The notes under the pieces are model-generated. The model was not told where the DNA came from, made no database searches, and saw nothing but the letters and a program-made list of their open reading frames with translations. Shown here in pieces: positions 17,491-27,436 of a stretch of 32,719 nucleotides of DNA (positions are counted from its first letter, which is position 1; each line of letters begins with the position of its first letter). Source of the DNA: Allobosea sp. TND4EK4. GTDB lineage: Bacteria > Pseudomonadota > Alphaproteobacteria > Rhizobiales > Beijerinckiaceae. The stretch covers positions 1 to 32,719 of the forward strand of contig NZ_FTMO01000028.1 in assembly GCF_900156025.1 (NCBI RefSeq). The letters run 5' to 3'. Both the position numbers and the translations under genes were made by a program.

Positions 17491-17523
17491 CGGCCGGCGC
17501 GCTCATTCAACGGGAGAGGGTCT

Positions 17524-18342
17524 ATGGGCAAGGTCATCGTGGTTACATCGGGCAAAGGCGGCGTCGGCAAGACGACGTCGACCGCCGCACTCGGGGCAGC
17601 GCTCGCCCGCAACGGCGACAAGGTCGTGGTCGTCGATTTCGACGTCGGGCTGCGCAATCTCGACCTGGTGATGGGCGCCGAGCGCCGCGTGGTCTACGAC
17701 CTCGTCAACGTCATCCAGGGCGAGGCGAAGCTGACCCAGGCGCTGATCCGCGACAAGCGGCTGGAGACGCTCTACCTGCTGCCGGCCTCGCAGACCCGCG
17801 ACAAGGACAACCTCACCGCCGAGGGCGTCGAGACCGTGATCGGCGCGCTGCGCCACGCCTTCGACTGGGTGATCTGCGACAGCCCCGCGGGCATCGAGCG
17901 CGGCGCGACGCTGGCGATGCGCCATGCCGACGTCGCCATCGTCGTGACCAACCCGGAAGTCTCCTCCGTCCGCGATTCCGACCGCATCATCGGCCTGCTC
18001 GATTCCAAGACGCTCAAGGCCGAGAACGGCGAGCGGATGGAAAAGCACCTGCTGCTCACCCGCTACGACCCCGTCCGGGCCGAGCGCGGCGACATGCTGA
18101 AGGTCGATGACGTCCTGGAAATCCTCTCGATCCCGCTGCTCGGCATCATCCCGGAGAGCATGGACGTGCTGCGCGCCTCCAATGTCGGCTCGCCGGTGAC
18201 GCTCGCCGACGAGAAGAGCGCCCCGGCGCTGGCCTATTTCGACGCCGCGCGCCGGCTCCAGGGCGAGATGCTGCCGATCACGGTGCCCGGCGAGCGCCGC
18301 GGCAGCTTCTTCGGCAAGTTCTTCGGAAGGAAAGCGGCATGA
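17524..18342 (+). CDS. minD: Septum site-determining ATPase MinD
   Basis: MinD is a membrane-bound ATPase that recruits MinC and oscillates under MinE control. The 272 residues begin with the deviant Walker A motif GKGGVGKTT (residues 10-18, signature Lys11 and Lys16), then VVDFDVGLRNLDLVMG (switch/Walker region) and VICDSPAGIERGA. The last residues, including SFFGKFFGRK, form the amphipathic membrane-targeting helix. GGAG lies 7 bases before the ATG. Its stop overlaps the minE start (ATGA at 18339-18342), so the two are translationally coupled. Confidence 0.97.
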   Translation: MGKVIVVTSGKGGVGKTTSTAALGAALARNGDKVVVVDFDVGLRNLDLVMGAERRVVYDLVNVIQGEAKLTQALIRDKRLETLYLLPASQTRDKDNLTAEGVETVIGALRHAFDWVICDSPAGIERGATLAMRHADVAIVVTNPEVSSVRDSDRIIGLLDSKTLKAENGERMEKHLLLTRYDPVRAERGDMLKVDDVLEILSIPLLGIIPESMDVLRASNVGSPVTLADEKSAPALAYFDAARRLQGEMLPITVPGERRGSFFGKFFGRKAA

Positions 18343-18602
18343 GCCTGCTTCGCTTCTTCCACCGCCGCCAGTCGGCCCCCGCCGCGCGCGAGCGCCTGCA
18401 GGTCCTGCTCGCCCATGAGCGCGCGGCCGTCGGCGATTCCGACCTCGTGACCAAGCTGCGCGACGAGATCCTGCGCGCGATCTCGAAGCACATGCAGGTC
18501 GACGACGACAAGGTCAGCGTCCGCATGGAGCGCGGCGCCCAGGTCTCGACCCTTGCGGTCGATATCGAAATCCCCTTCGATGCGGGCAGGAAGGCGGCCT
18601 GA
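18339..18602 (+). CDS. minE: Cell division topological specificity factor MinE
   Basis: MinE stimulates the MinD ATPase and drives pole-to-pole or gradient patterning so that division occurs at midcell. At 87 residues it has normal length. It shows the N-terminal membrane-binding and anti-MinCD part (MSLLRFFHRR, ARERLQVLLAHERA), then the dimerising domain (LRDEILRAISKHMQVDDDKV, VSTLAVDIEIPF). It is the last gene of minCDE and overlaps minD by four bases. A strong stem-loop begins inside its last codons and ends the operon. Confidence 0.96.
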   Translation: MSLLRFFHRRQSAPAARERLQVLLAHERAAVGDSDLVTKLRDEILRAISKHMQVDDDKVSVRMERGAQVSTLAVDIEIPFDAGRKAA

Positions 18603-18621
18603 GGGCCGCCTTCCCTTTTCC
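18590..18621 (+). terminator. Rho-independent terminator of minCDE, overlapping the minE stop
   Basis: GAAGGCGGCC (18590-18599), loop TGAG, GGCCGCCTTC (18604-18613): a perfect 10-base GC-rich stem followed by CCTTTTCC. The minE stop TGA forms most of the loop. A second stem, CACGCGC/GCGCGTG (18624-18645), follows and may support it. Confidence 0.8.
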
Positions 18622-18665
18622 AGCACGCGCTCCTTTCGGCGCGTGACCACCAGACAGGCCTACCC

Positions 18666-20102
18666 ATGAGCAGCAGCGCTTCCCCCAACTCCGACGAGAT
18701 CTGGCGCCTCGCCGATGCCAAGGCGCCGGAGTTCTTCGCGCTCAGCGACCGGATCTGGGAGATGCCGGAGCTGAACTACCAGGAACAGCGCTCGGCCGCG
18801 CAGCATGCGGCGATGCTGGAGGCGCAGGGCTTCCGGGTCGAGAACGGCATTGCGGGCCTTCCGACCGCCATGCTGGGCGAGGCCGGTGCAGGCGGGCCTG
18901 TCATCGCCATCCTCGGCGAATACGACGCGCTGCCGGGCCTGAGCCAGGAGGCCGGGGTCGCCGAACATCGCCCGCTGATCGAAGGCGGCAACGGCCATGG
19001 CTGCGGCCACAACATGCTGGGCTCCGCCTCACTGCTCGCCGCCACCGCCGTCAAGGACTGGCTCGCCGCCACCGGAGCGCCCGGCCGGGTGCGCTATTAC
19101 GGCTGTCCGGCCGAGGAAGGCGGCTCGTCCAAGGGCTTCATGGTGCGCGAAGGCGCCTTCGACGATGTCGACATCGCCATCTGCTGGCATCCTTCGGCCT
19201 TCACCGCGGTCAGCCTGCCGGTCTCGCTCGCCTGCGTCGAGGTCGAGTTCACCTTCCATGGCCGGGCCTCGCATGCCGCGGCCGCGCCGCATCTCGGCCG
19301 CTCGGCGCTCGATGCCGTCGAGCTGATGAACATCGGCGTCAACTATATGCGCGAGCACATGCCGGCCTCGGCGCGGGTGCATTACGCCTATATCGATGCC
19401 GGCGGCATCGCTCCCAATGTCGTGCAGGCAAAGGCGACGGTACGCCACCTCATCCGCGCGCTGACGCTCGGCGAGATGTGGGACCTCGTGCGCCGGGTCA
19501 AGGCGATCGCGGAAGGCGCGGCTTTGATGACCGAGACGACGGTCGTCGCCCGCCAGCTCTCGGGCGACGCCAACCTTGTCGGCAACCGCCCGCTGGAAGA
19601 GGCGATGTACGCCAATCTCCTGCGTCTCGGAGGCCCCGGCTTCGACGGCGCCGACCGGGCGCTGGCCGCCGCGTTCCAGAAGACCTTCTCGGCCGAGGAC
19701 ATCCGCGCCTCCTATGCCCGCAGCGGCCTGCCTGTGCGGGAGGGCGAATCGCTCAGCGACGAGATCTGCCCGCTCGATGCCAAGACCGACCTGTCGATCG
19801 GCTCGACCGATGTGGGGACGGTGAGCTGGGTGGTGCCGACCGTGCAGTGCCGGGCCGCCTGCTACGCCATCGGCACGCCCGGCCATTCCTGGCAGCTGGT
19901 GGCGCAGGGCAAGGCCCCGGCCGCGCATAAGGGTCTCGCGCTCGCGGCCAAGGCGATGGCGGGGGTCGCTGTCGACGTGCTGTCGCAGCCGGAGCTGCTG
20001 AAAGCCGCGAAGGACGACTTCGCCGCCTTCCGCGCGAAAAACCCCTTCCAGAACCCGATCGGCGACGATATCGCCCCGCCGCTCGACATGGCGGCGCACT
20101 GA
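18666..20102 (+). CDS. M20-family amidohydrolase (AbgB-like)
   Basis: A metal-dependent hydrolase of the M20 peptidase/amidohydrolase family, 478 residues. The AbgB subgroup (p-aminobenzoyl-glutamate hydrolase subunit) fits best by length and by the phrases GEYDALPGLSQEAG and GHGCGHNMLG. Likely metal and catalytic residues are Asp87, His111, Cys113 and His115, Glu150/Glu151 (CPAEEGG) and His175 (CWHPSAF), with a C-terminal histidine in GTPGHSWQ. The dimerisation lid is inserted around 190-310 (FTFHGRASHAAAAPHLGRSALDA). No signal peptide, so it acts in the cytoplasm. It is convergent with mutS with only four bases between them, and separate from minCDE by a terminator. Actual substrate is unknown. 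Confidence 0.87.
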   Translation: MSSSASPNSDEIWRLADAKAPEFFALSDRIWEMPELNYQEQRSAAQHAAMLEAQGFRVENGIAGLPTAMLGEAGAGGPVIAILGEYDALPGLSQEAGVAEHRPLIEGGNGHGCGHNMLGSASLLAATAVKDWLAATGAPGRVRYYGCPAEEGGSSKGFMVREGAFDDVDIAICWHPSAFTAVSLPVSLACVEVEFTFHGRASHAAAAPHLGRSALDAVELMNIGVNYMREHMPASARVHYAYIDAGGIAPNVVQAKATVRHLIRALTLGEMWDLVRRVKAIAEGAALMTETTVVARQLSGDANLVGNRPLEEAMYANLLRLGGPGFDGADRALAAAFQKTFSAEDIRASYARSGLPVREGESLSDEICPLDAKTDLSIGSTDVGTVSWVVPTVQCRAACYAIGTPGHSWQLVAQGKAPAAHKGLALAAKAMAGVAVDVLSQPELLKAAKDDFAAFRAKNPFQNPIGDDIAPPLDMAAH

Positions 20103-20106
20103 GGCC

Positions 20107-22860
20107 TTAAGCGAGACCCTTCAGCCGATAGAGCGCTTCCAGCGCCTCGCGCGGCGTCATCTCGTCGAGTTCCAGCGCATCCAGAGCTTCGCGCAGGCCG
20201 TCTGTCGCTCCCGGCTCAGGCGCAGGCGGCTGCCGGCGTTGCGGGGCCGCGAAGAGCGGCAGGTCGTCGACCAGCGAGGCGACGGGCTTCTCGCGCTCGG
20301 TCTTCTCCAGCTCGCCCAGAATGGCGCGGGCGCGCTCGACCACGGCAGGGGGAAGCCCCGCAAGCTTGGCCACCTGGATGCCGTAGGAGCGGTCGGCCGC
20401 GCCCGGCACGACCTCGTGCAGGAAGACGACCTCGCCCTTCCATTCGGTGACGCGAACGGTGGCGTTGGCGACGCGCTCCAGCCGGTCCCCCAGCGCCGTC
20501 AGCTCGTGGTAATGCGTCGCGAACAGGCTGCGGCAGCGGTTGATCTCATGCAGATGCTCGATCGCGGCCCAGGCGATGGAGAGCCCGTCGAAGGTCGCGG
20601 TGCCGCGGCCGATCTCATCGAGGATCACCAGAGCGCGCGGGCCGGCCTGGTTCAGGATCGCGGCCGTCTCCACCATCTCGACCATGAAGGTCGAGCGGCC
20701 GCGTGCCAGATCGTCGGCGGCGCCGACGCGCGAGAACAAGCGATCGACGATGCCGATATGGGCACGCTCCGCCGGCACGAAGGCGCCCATCTGCGCCAGC
20801 ACGGCGATCAGCGCGTTCTGGCGCAGGAAGGTCGATTTGCCCGCCATGTTCGGGCCGGTGATCAGGCAGATGCGGCCGCCCTTCGCCTCGGGGCCGGGCG
20901 GCGAGAGTTCGGTGTCGTTGGCGACGAAGGGCTTGCCGTCGCGCTTCAGCGCCGCCTCGACGACCGGGTGGCGGCCGCCCGCGACGGCGAAGGCGGCGCT
21001 GTCGTCGATCTGCGGGCGGGTCCAGCCTTCGCTGGCGGCCAGGTCGGCCAGGGCGGCGGCGACGTCGAGTTCGGCCAGAGCCTGCGCGGCGGCCTTGATC
21101 GGCTCGGCCTGGGCCAGGGCCAGCTCGGCCAGCCGTGCGAAGATCGCGAGCTCCAGCTTCAGCGCCCGGTCCGCGGCCGAGGCGATCTTGGCCTCCAGCT
21201 CGCCGAGCTCGACCGAGGAGAAGCGCATCGCATCCGACATCGTCTGGCGATGCACGAAGGTGGCGCGCCATGGGTCCCTGAGGAAATCCTCGCCCGCCGC
21301 CTGCGGCACCTCGACGAAATAGCCGAGCATGGCGTTGTGCTTGATCCGCAGCGTGCGGCAGCCGGTCTCCCCGGCGTATCGCGCCTGCAATTGCGCGATC
21401 ACCTTGCGCGAATCGACCTGCAGCAGCCGCAGCTCGTCGAGGGTGGCGTCGTACTCCTCGCGGACGAAGCGGCCGTCGCGGCGGTTGAGCGGCAGCTCGT
21501 CGGCCAGCGCCTCGTTGAGGCTCGGCGGCAGATCCGGGTCGCTCGCGCCGAGCGTGCGCATGGCGCGGGCCAGATCGACCGGCAGATCGCCGGAGCGGAT
21601 CAGCATCGCCGCGATCTCGCGCGCCGCGTCAAGCCCCGCCCCCAGCGCCGCGAGATCGCGCGGCCCGCCGCGGTCCAGAGAGAGCCGTGCGAGGGCGCGG
21701 GCGAGGTCCGGCACCTTGCCGAGCGCCCGGCGCAGATCCTCGCGCAGCGCGGGCTGATCGACGAGCAGCGCCACCGCGTCATGCCGGGCGCCGATCGCGG
21801 CCGGGTCGGTCAGCGGACCGGCCAGCCGCTCGGCGAGGAGCCGCGCGCCGCCCGGCGTCACGGTGCGGTCGATGGCGGCGAGCAGGCTGCCCTGGCGATC
21901 GCCACTGAGGGTTCGCGTCAGCTCCAGATTGGCGCGGGTCGCCGCGTCGATCAGCATCGTGGCCGAGCCGGAATCGCGCACCGGCGGCGACAGGGGCGGC
22001 CGGGCGCCGAGCTGGGTGCGCTCGACATAGGCCAGCGCGGCACCGGCCGCCGCGACCTCGGCCCGGCTGAAGCTGCCGAAGGCGTCGAGCGTGGCGACAC
22101 CGAAGAACTCCTTGAGCCGCCGCTCGGCCGAAGCCGCGTCGAGCCCGTCGCGGGCGAGCGGCGTGACCGGGACCGCGACCTCGCGCCAGAACTCCTTCAG
22201 CTCGGGATCGTCGTGGATCGCGTCCGGGCAGACGATCTCGCGCGGCTCCAGCCGCGAGAATTCGATGGCGAGCCGCTCCTGCGGCGTCTCCATCACGGTG
22301 AAGCGGCCGGTCGAGATGTCGATGGCGGCAAGACCATAGAGCGAGGCCGCCTCCCCCGTCCTGCGGCGCGCGACCGCCAGAAGCAGGCTGGCGCGGCCGG
22401 GTTCGAGCAGCCGCTCCTCGGTGATGGTTCCCGGCGTGACGAGGCGGACCACATCGCGCTTCACAACGGATTTCGCGCCGCGCTTCTTGGCTTCCGCCGG
22501 GTCTTCCGTCTGCTCGCAGACCGCCACCCGGTGGCCGGCGGCGATGAGGCGCTGGAGGTAGTCGTCGGCCCGCTCCACCGGCACGCCGCACATCGGGATG
22601 TCGTCGCCCTGGTGCTTGCCGCGCTTGGTGAGCACGATGCCGAGGGTGCGCGAGGCGAGCTCGGCATCGTGGAAGAACAGCTCGTAGAAATCGCCCATCC
22701 GGTAGAACAGCAGGCAGTCCGGGTTGGCGGCCTTGATCTCGATGTACTGCGCCATCATCGGCGTCACGCGCTCGGGCACAGCCGGGGCGGTTGCCGCAGC
22801 CTGGCCGGAGGCAGCCTGGCCGGAGGAAGAAATCGCATCGGGGGGAGGGCTATGGCGCAT
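20107..22860 (-). CDS. mutS: DNA mismatch repair protein MutS
   Basis: MutS recognises mismatches and small loops and starts repair with MutL. The 917 residues from ATG 22860 include the mismatch-reading Phe58-X-Glu60 (GDFYELF), connector, lever and clamp domains, then the ATPase with Walker [10 protein letters not shown] (669-677), the STFMVEM motif, and Walker [17 protein letters not shown]. It has an N-terminal tail of about 30 residues beyond the usual MutS opening ([11 protein letters not shown]), with a duplicated SGQAA unit encoded by a short direct repeat around 22800-22825. No ribosome binding site is seen at 22860, so a slightly later start is possible. The gene is divergent from the chemotaxis receptor. 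Confidence 0.97.
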   Translation of the reverse strand: MRHSPPPDAISSSGQAASGQAAATAPAVPERVTPMMAQYIEIKAANPDCLLFYRMGDFYELFFHDAELASRTLGIVLTKRGKHQGDDIPMCGVPVERADDYLQRLIAAGHRVAVCEQTEDPAEAKKRGAKSVVKRDVVRLVTPGTITEERLLEPGRASLLLAVARRRTGEAASLYGLAAIDISTGRFTVMETPQERLAIEFSRLEPREIVCPDAIHDDPELKEFWREVAVPVTPLARDGLDAASAERRLKEFFGVATLDAFGSFSRAEVAAAGAALAYVERTQLGARPPLSPPVRDSGSATMLIDAATRANLELTRTLSGDRQGSLLAAIDRTVTPGGARLLAERLAGPLTDPAAIGARHDAVALLVDQPALREDLRRALGKVPDLARALARLSLDRGGPRDLAALGAGLDAAREIAAMLIRSGDLPVDLARAMRTLGASDPDLPPSLNEALADELPLNRRDGRFVREEYDATLDELRLLQVDSRKVIAQLQARYAGETGCRTLRIKHNAMLGYFVEVPQAAGEDFLRDPWRATFVHRQTMSDAMRFSSVELGELEAKIASAADRALKLELAIFARLAELALAQAEPIKAAAQALAELDVAAALADLAASEGWTRPQIDDSAAFAVAGGRHPVVEAALKRDGKPFVANDTELSPPGPEAKGGRICLITGPNMAGKSTFLRQNALIAVLAQMGAFVPAERAHIGIVDRLFSRVGAADDLARGRSTFMVEMVETAAILNQAGPRALVILDEIGRGTATFDGLSIAWAAIEHLHEINRCRSLFATHYHELTALGDRLERVANATVRVTEWKGEVVFLHEVVPGAADRSYGIQVAKLAGLPPAVVERARAILGELEKTEREKPVASLVDDLPLFAAPQRRQPPAPEPGATDGLREALDALELDEMTPREALEALYRLKGLA

Positions 22861-22909
22861 GGGTCGCGCACGCTAGCAAAACCGGCCGGCAAGGCCACCC
22901 GTTAGGACG

Positions 22910-22928
22910 GCTTTCAACAATTGAAAGC
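22910..22928. promoter_or_regulatory. 19-base palindrome between mutS and the chemotaxis receptor
   Basis: GCTTTCAA, then CAA, then TTGAAAGC: a perfect 8-base inverted repeat with a 3-base centre in the 60-base divergent spacer. It overlaps the TTG start candidate of the receptor gene. It may be an operator for one or both genes. Which protein binds is unknown. Confidence 0.5.
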
Positions 22929-24804
22929 AGAATGCCTTTACCAAAGCGACGCCAGGCTACTGCTGATCCTTATGCCCCTTCTCGTGCACCTTCTCAGCAG
23001 TCTCTCCTTCGTGCTGCTGGCGGCACTCACCCTGACCGCGATGCTGCACCGGCTCGAGAGCTCACGCTTTCTGCGTGCCGCGACGATCGGGCTCGTCTTC
23101 CTCGCTGCGGGCCTGTGCGGCATGGCCAATCCCTGGGTTCTCGACTCCGGGCTGATCGTCGATTCCCGCACGACCACCGCCATCCTCTCGGCTGCGCTCG
23201 GCGGCCCTCTGAGCATGGCGCTGACGGCGGTTCCGCTCGCCATCTATCGCTACCAGCTCGGCGGCAGCAGCCAATGGCTTGGCATCGCCGGCATCGCCGG
23301 AAGCGGACTGGCTGGCTGCCTGGTTTATCTGCGAGCCCGCCGTCAGGGCCGGCACGTTTCCTCGCAGGATACCGTCTGGCTTGCCCTCGCATCGGCTGGC
23401 ATGCTGCTTCTGCCACTGCTCGTGATGGCCGATCATGCCCCCCCGTGGCAGAACCTGACGCGCGCGTTGCCGATCGCGCTCGGCATCAATGTCCTGGGGA
23501 CCGTCCTGGGCGGCCTGATCGTGTTTCACGATATGGAGCGTCGGGAGAACGCCTACCGGCTGGACGCTCTGATCGCGCGGGCGCCCGGCATGCTCTACCA
23601 GCGCACGAAGGCTCCGGACGGCACCATCCGCTATAAATTCGCCTCCTATTGTCTCGACGCCCTGCTCGGCCTCTCGCGCGCGGACGTCGAGCGCGATCCG
23701 GAGGTCTGGCGCAGCCGCATGCTGCCGGAAGACCGGCGCCGGGTGGAGGAAGAGTATCTTGAGCATGGCGCGACGAAGGGCCAATGGCGCTACGAGGCAC
23801 GCTTCGTCGCCATGGACGAGTCCATCGTCTGGCTCAGGATGGATATCGCGATCCGCCGCCTCGCCGACGGGACGGAGCTCTGGGATGCCGTTCTGCTCGA
23901 CGTCACCGACGAGCGCACGCTGGCTGACCGCAAGCAGGAACTCGAGGGCGAGCGGCGCAGCGCATTGTCCGAGCTTGCCAGCGATCTGGAGCGCAGCGTC
24001 GGGGCCGCCCTCGGGGAGGTCGCGGGATCCGTCCGGTCGATGCGGTCGGCCGCGACCGAGATGACGGGCAGTGCCGATAACACGATCGGCCGGGCCGACG
24101 CGGTGACGTCCCAGGCGAAAGCCGTGTCCGACCGCGTCGGCAGCGTTGCCCACGCAGCCGAAGAAATCGAGATTTCGATCCGCGAGCTTACCCGCCAGAT
24201 CACCCATGCCGACCAGACGGCGCGTGACGCAGCGCGCTATGTCCGCGGCACGCGCCGGGACATTGCCGCGCTCGGGGAAGCCGCCGACAAAGTCAGCGCG
24301 GTGCTCGGCTTCATCGAGGATATCGCGACGCGGACCAATCTGCTGGCGCTCAACGCCACCATCGAGGCGGCACGCGCCGGCGCGGCCGGGCGCGGCTTTG
24401 CCGTCGTCGCCGCCGAGGTGAAGAGCCTGGCCGAGCAAACCCAGCAGGCGACGCGCGATATCGCCGAAACGCTGGAAGGCATCCACTCGGCAGCAGGCAA
24501 GACGGCCGAAGCGATCGCGCGGATCGAAGAGACGATGACGACGATCGAGGGCACCTCCGGCGCGATCGCGGGCCTGGCCGATCACCAGGCCGGCATCGTT
24601 TCGGGCATCGCCTCGGATGCGCAACTCGTCGCCGGCGGCACCAGTGCCGTCAGCGCCAGCATCGCGACCGTCGGCAAGGAGGCCAGGGTCACCGGCGCGG
24701 CAGCCGCGCGGGTGGCGACGGCGGCCGCCAAGGTCGACGAGCAGACGGCGGCGCTGGACCGCTATGTCGCCGAGTTCGTGCAGGGCGTGCGGCGCCGGCT
24801 CTAG
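22921..24804 (+). CDS. Methyl-accepting chemotaxis protein with LytS-type 5TM sensor and PAS domain
   Basis: A membrane receptor that would control CheA. The 627 residues show five or more transmembrane segments in the first 200 residues with the 5TM-5TMR_LYT signature ([42 protein letters not shown]), a PAS fold (about 205-330, [42 protein letters not shown]), and the MCP signalling hairpin (about 345-620) with the conserved tip [20 protein letters not shown] and [15 protein letters not shown]. No HAMP domain or periplasmic ligand domain is visible. Start is unsure: TTG 22921 or ATG 22972 (610 residues), neither with a good ribosome binding site. It stands alone, without other che genes nearby. 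Confidence 0.85.
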   Translation: MKAECLYQSDARLLLILMPLLVHLLSSLSFVLLAALTLTAMLHRLESSRFLRAATIGLVFLAAGLCGMANPWVLDSGLIVDSRTTTAILSAALGGPLSMALTAVPLAIYRYQLGGSSQWLGIAGIAGSGLAGCLVYLRARRQGRHVSSQDTVWLALASAGMLLLPLLVMADHAPPWQNLTRALPIALGINVLGTVLGGLIVFHDMERRENAYRLDALIARAPGMLYQRTKAPDGTIRYKFASYCLDALLGLSRADVERDPEVWRSRMLPEDRRRVEEEYLEHGATKGQWRYEARFVAMDESIVWLRMDIAIRRLADGTELWDAVLLDVTDERTLADRKQELEGERRSALSELASDLERSVGAALGEVAGSVRSMRSAATEMTGSADNTIGRADAVTSQAKAVSDRVGSVAHAAEEIEISIRELTRQITHADQTARDAARYVRGTRRDIAALGEAADKVSAVLGFIEDIATRTNLLALNATIEAARAGAAGRGFAVVAAEVKSLAEQTQQATRDIAETLEGIHSAAGKTAEAIARIEETMTTIEGTSGAIAGLADHQAGIVSGIASDAQLVAGGTSAVSASIATVGKEARVTGAAAARVATAAAKVDEQTAALDRYVAEFVQGVRRRL

Positions 24805-24980
24805 CGCGGGCTGTTCCAGCCGGGTCGGCGCCGCGGCCTCGCCGACCTTTCGCCGCTCAACCCGACCTCGGCTCGCCCGGCAGCGTCCCCCTTCGGCTGG
24901 AAGGCTCCTTGTGATGCAGCGGGCCAGTGCCCTATGGTCCCCCCTCCCCCGAGGAAACGCTCCAGAAGAAGACGCCTGCC

Positions 24981-27266
24981 ATGACCGACCGCCCGACGAC
25001 CAAACGCGCCCGCCCGACCTTCACGGACCAGGAGGCGCTGCTGTTCCACTCGCAGGGACGGCCGGGCAAGCTCGAGATCGTGGCGACGGTGCCGATGGCG
25101 ACGCAGCGGGACCTCTCCCTCGCCTACTCGCCCGGCGTCGCCGTTCCGGTGCATGCGATCGCGGCGGACCCCAGCCGTGCCTACGACTATACGGCCCGGG
25201 CCAATCTCGTCGCCGTGATCTCGAACGGCACCGCCATTCTGGGCCTCGGCAATCTCGGTGCGCTCGCCTCCAAGCCGGTGATGGAAGGCAAGGCCGTCCT
25301 CTTCAAGCGCTTCGCGGACGTCGATTCGATCGATCTCGAGGTCGATACGGAGGACCCGGACAAGTTCATCGATGCGGTGCGCTATCTCGGCCCCTCCTTC
25401 GGCGGCATCAACCTCGAGGACATCAAGGCGCCGGAATGCTTCATCATCGAGCAGCGCCTGCGCGAGCTGATGGACATCCCCGTCTTCCATGACGACCAGC
25501 ACGGCACCGCGATCATCGCCGCGGCCGGCCTGATCAACGCGCTCGACATCACCGGGCGCGACATCAAGTCGACGCGGCTCGTGATCAACGGCGCCGGTGC
25601 GGCCGCCATCGCCTGCATCGAGCTGCTCAAGGCGATGGGCTTCAAGCCCGACAACGTCATCCTCTGCGACACCAAGGGCGTGATCTACCAGGGCCGCAGC
25701 GAGGGCATGAACCAGTGGAAGTCGGCCCATGCCGCGGTGACCGACCGGCGCACGCTGGCGCAGGCGCTGCAGGGCGCCGATGCCTTCTTCGGCCTGTCGC
25801 AGAAGGGCGCCGTGACGCCAGAGATGGTCGCCTCCATGGCGCCGAACCCGATCATCTTCGCGATGGCGAATCCCGATCCGGAAATCACGCCGGAGGAGGT
25901 GCATGCCATCCGCGACGACGCGATCATGGCGACGGGGCGCTCGGACTATCCGAACCAGGTCAACAACGTCCTCGGCTTCCCCTTCATCTTCCGCGGCGCG
26001 CTCGACGTGCGGGCGACCACGATCAACATGGAGATGAAGATCGCTGCGGCCGAGGCGCTGGCCATGCTGGCGCGCGAGGACGTGCCCGACGAGGTCGCCG
26101 CCGCCTATCAGGGCTCGCGGCCACGCTACGGCAAGGACTACATCATCCCGGTGCCGTTCGACCCGCGCCTGATCCATGTCGTGCCGATGGCCGTGGCGAA
26201 GGCCGCGATGGATTCCGGCGTCGCCGGCAAGCCCATCGTCGATACCGTCGCCTACAAGGCGCAGCTCTCGGCGAGGCGCGACCCGATCGCCGGAACGCTC
26301 AACCGCATCTTCGAGCGCGTCCGGCGCTACCCGAAGCGCGTCGTCTTTGCCGAGGGCGAGGAGGAGCAGGTCATCCGGGCGGCCGCCTCCTTCGTCAGCC
26401 AGGGGCTCGGCCAGGCGATCCTCGTCGGCCGCGACGAGCGCATCCAGGAGACCGCCGCCTTCCTCGGCGTCGATCTGGAGGCCAAGGGCATCGAGATTCA
26501 CAACGCACGGCTCTCGCACCGCAACGCCGCCTACGCGCAATATCTCTACGAGCGGCTGCAGCGGCAGGGCTATCTCTTTCGCGACTGCCAGCGCTTGATC
26601 AACCAGGACCGCAACCATTTCGCCGCGGCGATGGTGGCGCTGGGCGATGCCGACGCCATGGTGACGGGCGTGACCCGCAACTATTCGATCGCGCTGGAGG
26701 AGGTCCGCCGCGTCATCGACGAGAAGCCGGGGCATCGCCTCATCGGCGTCTCGATCGTCATCTCGCGGGAGCGCACCGTGCTCGTCGCCGACACGGCGAT
26801 CACCGAGATGCCGACGGCACAGGAGCTCTCCGAGATCGCGATCGAGGCCGCGGGCGTCGGGCGCCGGCTGGGCTATGAGCCGAAGGTCGCGATGCTGGCC
26901 TTCTCGACCTTCGGCCATCCGGCGGGCGAGCGCTCGGAAAAGGTGCGCGAGGCTGTGGCGCTGCTCGACGCCCAGCGCGTCGATTTCGAGTATGACGGCG
27001 AGATGGCGGCCGATGTCGCGCTGAACCGCGAGCTGATGAGCCAGTATCCGTTCTGCCGTCTGTCCGGCCCGGCAAATGTGCTGGTGATGCCGGCTTTCCA
27101 CTCGGCCTCGATCTCGACCAAGCTCCTGCAGGAGGTCGGCGGCGCGACCGTCATCGGCCCGTTGATCGTCGGTCTCGACAAGCCGGTGCAGATCGTGCCG
27201 CTGGGGGCGAAGGACACCGACATCGTCAACATGGCGGCGCTGGCAGCGTTCAACATCGGCGGCTGA
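24981..27266 (+). CDS. maeB: NADP-type malic enzyme with C-terminal phosphotransacetylase-like domain
   Basis: Converts malate to pyruvate and CO2 while making NAD(P)H, linking the TCA cycle to pyruvate. From ATG 24981 it has 761 residues. The malic enzyme part (about 1-420) has Tyr49 in [11 protein letters not shown], Lys104 in [16 protein letters not shown], metal ligands in [12 protein letters not shown] and FHDDQHGTA, and the dinucleotide-binding GAGAAA (204-209). The C-terminal part (about 440-761; [40 protein letters not shown]) resembles phosphate acetyltransferase. In this enzyme family that domain is regulatory and binds acetyl-CoA rather than making it. It is followed by a strong terminator. 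Confidence 0.93.
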   Translation: MTDRPTTKRARPTFTDQEALLFHSQGRPGKLEIVATVPMATQRDLSLAYSPGVAVPVHAIAADPSRAYDYTARANLVAVISNGTAILGLGNLGALASKPVMEGKAVLFKRFADVDSIDLEVDTEDPDKFIDAVRYLGPSFGGINLEDIKAPECFIIEQRLRELMDIPVFHDDQHGTAIIAAAGLINALDITGRDIKSTRLVINGAGAAAIACIELLKAMGFKPDNVILCDTKGVIYQGRSEGMNQWKSAHAAVTDRRTLAQALQGADAFFGLSQKGAVTPEMVASMAPNPIIFAMANPDPEITPEEVHAIRDDAIMATGRSDYPNQVNNVLGFPFIFRGALDVRATTINMEMKIAAAEALAMLAREDVPDEVAAAYQGSRPRYGKDYIIPVPFDPRLIHVVPMAVAKAAMDSGVAGKPIVDTVAYKAQLSARRDPIAGTLNRIFERVRRYPKRVVFAEGEEEQVIRAAASFVSQGLGQAILVGRDERIQETAAFLGVDLEAKGIEIHNARLSHRNAAYAQYLYERLQRQGYLFRDCQRLINQDRNHFAAAMVALGDADAMVTGVTRNYSIALEEVRRVIDEKPGHRLIGVSIVISRERTVLVADTAITEMPTAQELSEIAIEAAGVGRRLGYEPKVAMLAFSTFGHPAGERSEKVREAVALLDAQRVDFEYDGEMAADVALNRELMSQYPFCRLSGPANVLVMPAFHSASISTKLLQEVGGATVIGPLIVGLDKPVQIVPLGAKDTDIVNMAALAAFNIGG

Positions 27267-27280
27267 GCGGATTGCGAAGG

Positions 27281-27313
27281 CGAGGCGGACCCTGACGTCC
27301 GCCTCGTGCGTTT
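27281..27313 (+). terminator. Terminator after maeB
   Basis: CGAGGCGGAC (27281-27290), loop CCTGAC, GTCCGCCTCG (27297-27306): a perfect 10-base stem, 14 bases after the stop, followed by a weak T-run (TGCGTTT). Confidence 0.7.
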
Positions 27314-27436
27314 GATCGCCGCGGCAGCTTGTGCATCGGCCTCGAAGCGCTATGTCTGCGGCGGGTGCGTGACCGGCGTGCTCTTCCTCGACCCTTCGCG
27401 CCGCCGGCCGGCGGCGCGCAACACCTAAGAGAGCGC

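Noticed and set aside
20239..22905. 888-codon plus-strand open frame opposite mutS
   Set aside because: Shadow of mutS caused by codon bias; low-complexity Arg/Gly/Asp/Leu composition and no domain.
24801..27101. 766-codon minus-strand open frame opposite maeB
   Set aside because: Shadow frame with His/Arg/Asp-rich low-complexity sequence; maeB is clearly the real gene.
26840..27266. Malic enzyme C-terminal domain as an active phosphotransacetylase
   Set aside because: In this enzyme family the domain is regarded as regulatory; nothing in the sequence alone shows transferase activity.
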